Of a stretch of DNA of 42,919 nt, positions 40,010 to 42,919 are shown piece by piece; within the stretch, counting starts at the first letter, position 1; each line of letters opens with the position of its first letter. A program made the translations under genes and the position numbers. Origin of the DNA: a virus; IMG/VR virus record IMGVR_UViG_3300041409_001227, positions 1-42,919 of that record; one strand, written 5' to 3'. Under the pieces are notes generated by a model. It saw only the letters and a list, made by a program, of their open reading frames with translations. It had not been told where the DNA came from and did no database searches.

Positions 40010-40366
40010 ATGGCGGGGGACATCAAGCCGGACCTGGGCCAGTCGCTACAGCTCGAATTGCTGCAGCAAATGGGCGGGCTCTCACAGCAGATCGGCGTCG
40101 TCCAGGGCCAGAACAACATCATCATTAAGGAGCAAGAGCGCGCCGCCGCCGGACGCGCGGCTATGCATGAAAAGCTCAACAAGATCGACGCCCTATCGCA
40201 GACGGTCGACCGCATCGCCCCGCTCGTTCAAAAGCACGAGGACAGGCATAACCAAGCCATCGGGGCGATGTGGGCCGGCCGGGCGATATGGGGCATCAGT
40301 GCCGGCGCGATCGGCGCCGCGATAACGCTGCTCATCAACAAGCTGGGCTTTGGCCCGCCGCATTAA
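40010..40366 (+). CDS. DUF1515-like membrane protein
   Basis: 118 aa from ATG 40010. Helical N-terminal domain (LGQSLQLELLQQMGGLSQQI, then AMHEKLNKIDALSQTVDRI) followed by a single C-terminal TM segment (GISAGAIGAAITLLINKLG). The order resembles the DUF1515/phage accessory family common beside lysis genes in Rhizobiales phages. Perhaps a holin partner or spanin-like component; no lipobox is present. Confidence 0.65.
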   Translation: MAGDIKPDLGQSLQLELLQQMGGLSQQIGVVQGQNNIIIKEQERAAAGRAAMHEKLNKIDALSQTVDRIAPLVQKHEDRHNQAIGAMWAGRAIWGISAGAIGAAITLLINKLGFGPPH

Positions 40367-40380
40367 CCGAAAGCCCTCCC

Positions 40381-40818
40381 ATGCTCAAACCAGCCGCGCT
40401 CGCGGTCGCATCGCTGTGGAAATTCCTGTTCGGCAGTGAATGTCCACGCTGCAAGGGCGGCTCGTTCGCAAAGCGCTGGCAGCGCCATGACGGCTCGGGC
40501 TCATGGCGCATGCATCACACATGGATCGGTCCTGGCCATGATCCCCTGATCGATTACGGCGATGACTTCTGCGAGCGCAACGGCTGGTTCACTCGGCACA
40601 GGCTCTTGACCGTCGCGTTCGCAGTCGGGTTCTTTGTTATTGCGGGGATCGGCGCGGCGCACGCGGCCGATCGACCCGACAAGCCCTCGGTATGGTTCTG
40701 CGCTGCCGCTAGGGCGGCTCGTGATGCTGCGGGGAGCGAGCGGGCAGCGGAAGATGCGGCTCGTGCCCATGGCGTCTCAGAGGCGACCATACAACGCGCA
40801 AAGAGGTATTCAAGATGA
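40381..40818 (+). CDS. membrane protein with N-terminal CxxC and periplasmic tail
   Basis: 145 aa; start ATG 40381. N-terminal half has ECPRCKGG (C21-x2-C24) and an aromatic/His cluster (WRMHHTWIGPGHDP); TM/signal-like segment at about 75-97 (RLLTVAFAVGFFVIAGIGAA) ends in AHA-A. The C-terminal tail RAARDAAGSERAAEDAARAH resembles proteins that in other phages are separate short secreted proteins. It may be a fusion of two units. Lysis-related by position only. Confidence 0.55.
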   Translation: MLKPAALAVASLWKFLFGSECPRCKGGSFAKRWQRHDGSGSWRMHHTWIGPGHDPLIDYGDDFCERNGWFTRHRLLTVAFAVGFFVIAGIGAAHAADRPDKPSVWFCAAARAARDAAGSERAAEDAARAHGVSEATIQRAKRYSR

Positions 40819-41036
40819 ACCGCAGAAACTTGATCGCAACCATTATCGCCTTCCTGTCTGGCACCCCGTCAGTCAAGGCAGAGGACGCCGTGGCCTGCAG
40901 GTTGCTCGGTCACCAATGGGCGTTTGATCGCAACGAGCCTCGCAACGAGCAGCCTCCGGGCTGGTGGTGGGAATTCTTCAAATGCAAACGCTGCCCAGCA
41001 CACCGCCGCGAACTTGTTGCGAGCCCGCGGGGCTAA
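40815..41036 (+). CDS. small CxxC protein
   Basis: 73 aa, ATGA overlap. Short hydrophobic start (NRRNLIATIIAFLSGTPSVK) like a weak signal peptide, then a Trp-rich patch (PGWWWEFFKCKRCPAHR) with C-x2-C. Encoded immediately after another CxxC protein. Last rightward gene before a bidirectional-looking terminator. Confidence 0.55.
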   Translation: MNRRNLIATIIAFLSGTPSVKAEDAVACRLLGHQWAFDRNEPRNEQPPGWWWEFFKCKRCPAHRRELVASPRG

Positions 41037-41042
41037 GAAAAC

Positions 41043-41069
41043 CCCCGCGCCCTTTGGTAGAGCGCGGGG
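41043..41069 (-). terminator. rho-independent terminator (leftward)
   Basis: CCCCGCGC (41043-41050) pairs with GCGCGGGG (41062-41069) over an 11-nt loop. On the minus strand it is followed by G then TTTTCTT, so it terminates the leftward small gene; on the plus strand it has only a GGTTG tail but may still slow the lysis transcript. Confidence 0.75.
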
Positions 41070-41075
41070 TGGTTG

Positions 41076-41240
41076 TCAGGCGGCTCGGCGTTTGTCCGCA
41101 GCTTGGAATCGTTTCACGGCTGCTTTAGCTTCTGCGTTCGTGTTGTACGCACCCAGCAGGTCGTCATCCCCGGCCATGCGGACTCGCCACAATGTTCCCG
41201 GCCCGGCCTGCTCGATTACATAGTCACCTATTTGTTGCAT
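41076..41240 (-). CDS. 54-aa leftward protein
   Basis: ATG at 41240 chosen because GGAG (41247-41250) is 6 nt upstream; ATG 41246 touches the SD. Product MQQIGDYVIEQAGPGTLWRV continuing RMAGDDDLLGAYNTNAEAKA to RRAA. Mixed alpha/beta. It is followed by a strong terminator and preceded by a TATAAT-type promoter, a self-contained leftward unit. Function unknown. Confidence 0.65.
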   Translation of the reverse strand: MQQIGDYVIEQAGPGTLWRVRMAGDDDLLGAYNTNAEAKAAVKRFQAADKRRAA

Positions 41241-41262
41241 CTCCATCTCCAATTTTCAAACA

Positions 41263-41281
41263 GCGCACGCATCTCGTGCGC
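41263..41281 (-). promoter_or_regulatory. leader hairpin of the leftward gene
   Basis: Perfect 7-bp stem GCGCACG (41263-41269) with CGTGCGC (41275-41281), loop CATCT, lying between the TATAAT box and the SD of the 41076-41240 gene. Could be an operator or a 5'-UTR structure. Confidence 0.4.
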
Positions 41282-41289
41282 GTGAGACC

Positions 41290-41326
41290 ATTATAGCAAA
41301 TCGACTTTTGGGATTTTACGATTTGC
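41290..41326 (-). promoter_or_regulatory. leftward promoter with inverted repeat
   Basis: TATAAT on the minus strand (41290-41295), 50 nt from the start codon of the leftward gene. Just upstream is the inverted repeat GCAAATCG (41296-41303) with CGATTTGC (41319-41326), spacer 15 nt, abutting the -10 box and covering the -35 region. No consensus -35 hexamer, suggesting activator or repressor control at the repeat. Confidence 0.5.
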
Positions 41327-41400
41327 AGTGAAGAGCGTTCAAGTTAGGCCCGTCGTTATTGATGTTATGACGACGCTTTGGAAAACTTGACATAGGCGGA

Positions 41401-41505
41401 ATGCGGACAAGTGAAATGTTTTGCGATGATGCGATGAAAGAAACCCGCATGGCGGTAGGCTTCGAAAATCTGAAAATAAATTTTACCGAGCAGAGTCGAC
41501 GATGA
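41401..41505 (+). CDS. 34-aa small ORF
   Basis: ATG 41401 (MRTSEMFCDDAMKETRMAVG...) with GGCGGA next to it; internal ATGs at 41416 and 41434. TTGACA occurs at 41388-41393. It ends in an ATGA overlap with the next gene, which suggests coupling. Confidence 0.35.
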   Translation: MRTSEMFCDDAMKETRMAVGFENLKINFTEQSRR

Positions 41506-41660
41506 GAGCAGACCGGATCGGATGGGCGATTTTCGCGGTCGCGCTTCTCATTGCGATGTTCTTTGTTGCCGCCAGTTTTGCGCCGGCTCGAGCGCATGAC
41601 GACAACCATGGCGGTGTCAGCGACCCCGCCATCCGGCCGAACCTTCAACCCTCAGAGTAG
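41502..41660 (+). CDS. 52-aa secreted/membrane protein ending in a tRNA-like segment
   Basis: ATG 41502 in an ATGA overlap. Signal-anchor MRADRIGWAIFAVALLIAMF then FVAASFAPARA; mature tail HDDNHGGVSDPAIRPNLQPS. The final 8 codons lie antisense to a tRNA-Arg sequence, so the current C-terminus may be the result of recombination. GAGCAGAG precedes the start. Possible moron, role unknown. Confidence 0.5.
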   Translation: MRADRIGWAIFAVALLIAMFFVAASFAPARAHDDNHGGVSDPAIRPNLQPSE

Positions 41661-41695
41661 AAATCTGATGCTCTATCCAGTTGAGCTACGAGCGC
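41638..41695 (-). pseudogene. truncated tRNA-Arg(UCU), possible attachment-site remnant
   Basis: Minus strand from 41695: acceptor 5' strand GCGCTCG, TA, D arm GCTC-AACTGGATA-GAGC, anticodon stem TCAGA/TCTGA around loop TTTCTAC (anticodon TCT), variable GGGTT, then GAAGGTTCG. After that it diverges: there is no complementary T-stem arm, no CGAGCGC acceptor strand, no CCA. It is therefore a 5' three-quarters of a tRNA-Arg gene. Most likely from recombination at a host tRNA gene. Confidence 0.75.
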
Positions 41696-41705
41696 TTTAG
41701 TTCTG

Positions 41706-41816
41706 CTATTTCTGCCCTGCCAGCCCGCGCATAAACCAACCTCTACAATAACCAAGGGTATAGCCAAGCCCACCCATGCCGCAGGCCGTTAAAAAGATTA
41801 AAGCCGCATCTGCCAT
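41706..41816 (-). CDS. 36-aa leftward membrane peptide
   Basis: ATG 41816 preceded by GAGGAGGGGAAAG, and behind it a duplicated copy of the same SD. Product MADAALIFLTACGMGGLGYT continuing LGYCRGWFMRGLAGQK: one hydrophobic helix with GxxxG. Immediately downstream lies the tRNA-Arg fragment. Likely membrane-inserted. Confidence 0.65.
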   Translation of the reverse strand: MADAALIFLTACGMGGLGYTLGYCRGWFMRGLAGQK

Positions 41817-41820
41817 CTTT

Positions 41821-41857
41821 CCCCTCCTCAAATCATCCCCTCCTCAAATCATCAAGA
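41821..41857 (-). repeat. tandem SD cassettes (copies 2 and 3)
   Basis: Plus strand CCCCTCCTCAAATCAT occurs twice in tandem (41821-41836 and 41837-41852), i.e. ATGATTTGAGGAGGGG twice on the minus strand. Bases 41840-41857 are identical to 42017-42034. They provide two consecutive GAGGAGGGG ribosome-binding sites before the 36-aa gene. Confidence 0.75.
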
Positions 41858-42007
41858 TGATTTCTGTTTGTGCATCTCACTCACGATCTCAACCAACTCT
41901 TGCAGTTCTAGAAACAGCCGGTGATGCGGAGCGGCCGGGTCAATGGTTTTTGACTCGGCTTCGAGATTGGACAAAAGCGTTGCGAGGCGTTGTGCTACGG
42001 TTGGCAT
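41852..42007 (-). CDS. 51-aa leftward helical protein
   Basis: ATG 42007 to TGA 41852-41854. Upstream GAGGAG (copy 1 of the repeated cassette) at a suitable distance. Product MPTVAQRLATLLSNLEAESK, then TIDPAAPHHRLFLELQELVE and IVSEMHKQKSS; strongly helical. Its end overlaps the next SD repeat. Unknown function. Confidence 0.6.
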   Translation of the reverse strand: MPTVAQRLATLLSNLEAESKTIDPAAPHHRLFLELQELVEIVSEMHKQKSS

Positions 42008-42016
42008 TGCTGTTTA

Positions 42017-42034
42017 CTCCTCAAATCATCAAGA
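42017..42034 (-). repeat. SD cassette copy 1
   Basis: CTCCTCAAATCATCAAGA on the plus strand, an exact 18-bp match to 41840-41857; contains GAGGAG on the minus strand, upstream of the 51-aa gene. Confidence 0.75.
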
Positions 42035-42039
42035 CAAAA

Positions 42040-42240
42040 TCATAGCCGGAACACTTCATGCTCAATCGGAACCTGCACAGCGTCAATCCGCAGGAATCCG
42101 GGACAAGGGTCTAGCAGGTCTGCGCTACAGGCGTCGTTCATTGTCTTGAACGTAGCGCCGCAGCGTTCACAGATTATCTCATCGCCCAAGGCGGCGGCTA
42201 CGCGGTCGTTAACAATTTTTCGTTTCTCTGATGTTTTCAT
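42040..42240 (-). CDS. leftward zinc-ribbon-like small protein
   Basis: 66 aa from ATG 42240 (MKTSEKRKIVNDRVAAALGD). Has ICERCGATFKTMNDACSADL with C-x2-C and later DPCPGFLRIDAVQVPIEHEV; two Cys pairs suggest a single zinc site. An upstream in-frame ATG is ignored because CGGAATCGGAAA provides the SD at 42240. Possibly a nucleic-acid-binding regulator. Confidence 0.65.
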   Translation of the reverse strand: MKTSEKRKIVNDRVAAALGDEIICERCGATFKTMNDACSADLLDPCPGFLRIDAVQVPIEHEVFRL

Positions 42241-42259
42241 TTTCCGATTCCGTTTACTA
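42241..42259 (-). repeat. second repeated initiation cassette, copy A
   Basis: Minus strand reads AGTAAACGGAATCGGAAA before ATG 42240, almost identical to AGTAAAACGGCATCGGAAA before ATG 42496 (42497-42515). One substitution and one indel. Confidence 0.6.
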
Positions 42260-42496
42260 TGGCTCGCCGACAATCGCAGCATAAGCCTGACGCAGCGGCT
42301 CGGGCGTACAAAAGAAAAGATGATGCAGCGCGGAGTCCGGGGTTACCATTGCCCAGCCCTCGCAGATATCTTCTCCGCATGCACATGGCAAAGCGAATTG
42401 CGTCTTGCCGCCAATTTCGATTAAGCCGATGTCCGACCATTCGCCGGATAGGCCGGAGCGTTTCGCGTAGCTTCGAATGAACTCTGTCCTGGTCAT
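42257..42496 (-). CDS. leftward hypothetical protein
   Basis: 79 aa. ATG 42496 with GCATCGGAAA upstream. Product MTRTEFIRSYAKRSGLSGEW, DIGLIEIGGKTQFALPCACG, EDICEGWAMVTPDSALHHLF. Mixed alpha/beta with three Cys (C.CGEDIC), possibly metal-binding. No family recognised. Confidence 0.65.
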   Translation of the reverse strand: MTRTEFIRSYAKRSGLSGEWSDIGLIEIGGKTQFALPCACGEDICEGWAMVTPDSALHHLFFCTPEPLRQAYAAIVGEP

Positions 42497-42510
42497 TTTC
42501 CGATGCCGTT

Positions 42511-42579
42511 TTACTGCGAAGTGGAGTAGGCTTCTCGTGTGTCCAAAACCTCTCGGACCACCACGCGGGTGCGGTCAAT
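42511..42579 (-). CDS. possible 22-codon leftward ORF, start unclear
   Basis: Minus frame reading IDRTRVVVREVLDTREAYST to TAA 42511-42513 looks coding and follows GGGAGAGG at an SD distance, but begins with ATT (42579) or internal GTG. If real, an unusual start. Gap 42497-42607 otherwise holds nothing I can name. Confidence 0.25.
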   Translation of the reverse strand: MDRTRVVVREVLDTREAYSTSQ

Positions 42580-42607
42580 CCCAACCTCTCCCTGTCCTGC
42601 AATGAAG

Positions 42608-42919
42608 TTACGAACTGAATCTTTGTATTGCAATCTCGACCTCAGATAGCAGCTCATCTGTCACACCCGTCCGCCCGCCCATTGCTTCGACGATTTTTCT
42701 TTTCAAGGTGATCTCTGTGGGGTTGTTACGAATAAGACCGAATGCGCGCCGCAATAATTTTCTGCACTCAATGATATCGGCATTTTTGGCCCCGACCCGT
42801 CCTATCTTCTTGCGCGGACGAAAGGTCGGCCGGGAGTTAGACGTTGGCGGCCTGTAGCCGCTTACAAGATCGGCCACCTCATCTATCGTTCGATATGGTG
42901 TTAAAGGTTCTCTCGTCAT
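42608..42919 (-). CDS. leftward hypothetical protein, possibly cut by the window edge
   Basis: 103 aa if ATG 42919 (the last base) is the start; the gene may extend beyond the window. Contains TIDEVADLVSGYRPPTSNSR, a basic segment (RPTFRPRKKIGRVGAKNADI), then ECRKLLRRAFGLIRNNPTEI. The leading gene of the leftward operon in view. Not recognised. Confidence 0.55.
   Translation of the reverse strand: MTREPLTPYRTIDEVADLVSGYRPPTSNSRPTFRPRKKIGRVGAKNADIIECRKLLRRAFGLIRNNPTEITLKRKIVEAMGGRTGVTDELLSEVEIAIQRFSS

Noticed and set aside
41638-41695. Functional tRNA-Arg
   Set aside because: No 3' T-stem strand, no complementary acceptor strand and no CCA; only a fragment.
41821-42034. Short direct repeats considered as a CRISPR array
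   Set aside because: Only three copies, 16-18 bp, no regular spacers; each coincides with an SD before a small gene.
1-42919. Integrase, CI-type repressor or excisionase
   Set aside because: Searched by eye for tyrosine/serine recombinase and phage repressor patterns and found none in the window, so lysogeny is not claimed.

Overview
This window is a near-continuous stretch of a tailed-phage genome (free phage or prophage) of the HK97-type, long-tailed (siphovirus) plan. It appears to come from an alphaproteobacterial, probably Hyphomicrobiales host. The evidence is a GcrA-type regulator, a GTA-type three-TM holin, a DUF1515-like protein, a GH19 endolysin, moderately high GC and G/C-rich third codon positions. 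I see no integrase, repressor, tRNA synthetase or bacterial housekeeping gene, so the window itself does not decide the lifestyle. A truncated tRNA-Arg(UCU) sequence near the right end hints at past recombination with a host tRNA gene.

Layout: (1) 1-13.5 kb, rightward early/replication operon, nearly all ATGA/GTGA/TGATG-coupled. It holds a DnaA domain-IV protein (cut by the window edge), a GcrA-like protein, an HTH-like protein, a Gp37/Gp68 (DUF5131) protein, DUF4326, a first SNF2-like ATPase, a DNA methyltransferase, DUF1937, DUF6378, an RHH protein, a PD-(D/E)XK-like protein, a second SNF2-like helicase, a replication initiator with a possible internal origin, many small unknown genes and a NusG-like protein. 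(2) 13.5-15.2 kb, transition zone: a frameshifted small membrane-protein gene, a possible pseudoknotted RNA, an HNH endonuclease and a possible cos region. (3) 15.2-24.7 kb, packaging and head: TerS, TerL, portal, S78 protease, major capsid protein, decoration-like proteins, connector and neck proteins. (4) 24.7-38.8 kb, tail: terminator, tube, chaperone with -1 frameshift fusion, a leftward cargo island, a 1463-aa tape measure, tail-tip proteins and fiber. (5) 38.8-41.0 kb, lysis: GH19 endolysin, holin, DUF1515-like protein and two CxxC proteins. (6) 41.0-42.9 kb, leftward small-gene operon with duplicated Shine-Dalgarno cassettes, a terminator, a TATAAT promoter with an inverted repeat, and the tRNA-Arg fragment.

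How it may fit together: the early operon resembles a compact counterpart of the alphaproteobacterial DnaA-GcrA-methyltransferase cell-cycle circuit, joined to replication and nucleotide-related genes. The NusG-like factor sits just before the packaging and structural genes, where a processivity factor for late transcription would be useful. The observations most worth checking are that regulatory triad, the Walker-B-mutated SNF2 protein, the 14389-14454 RNA, the +1-frameshifted membrane protein, the EF-hand loop in the tape measure with a C-terminal motif shared with the next gene, and the repeated translation-initiation cassettes. Function calls rest on motif recognition by eye, not database searches.
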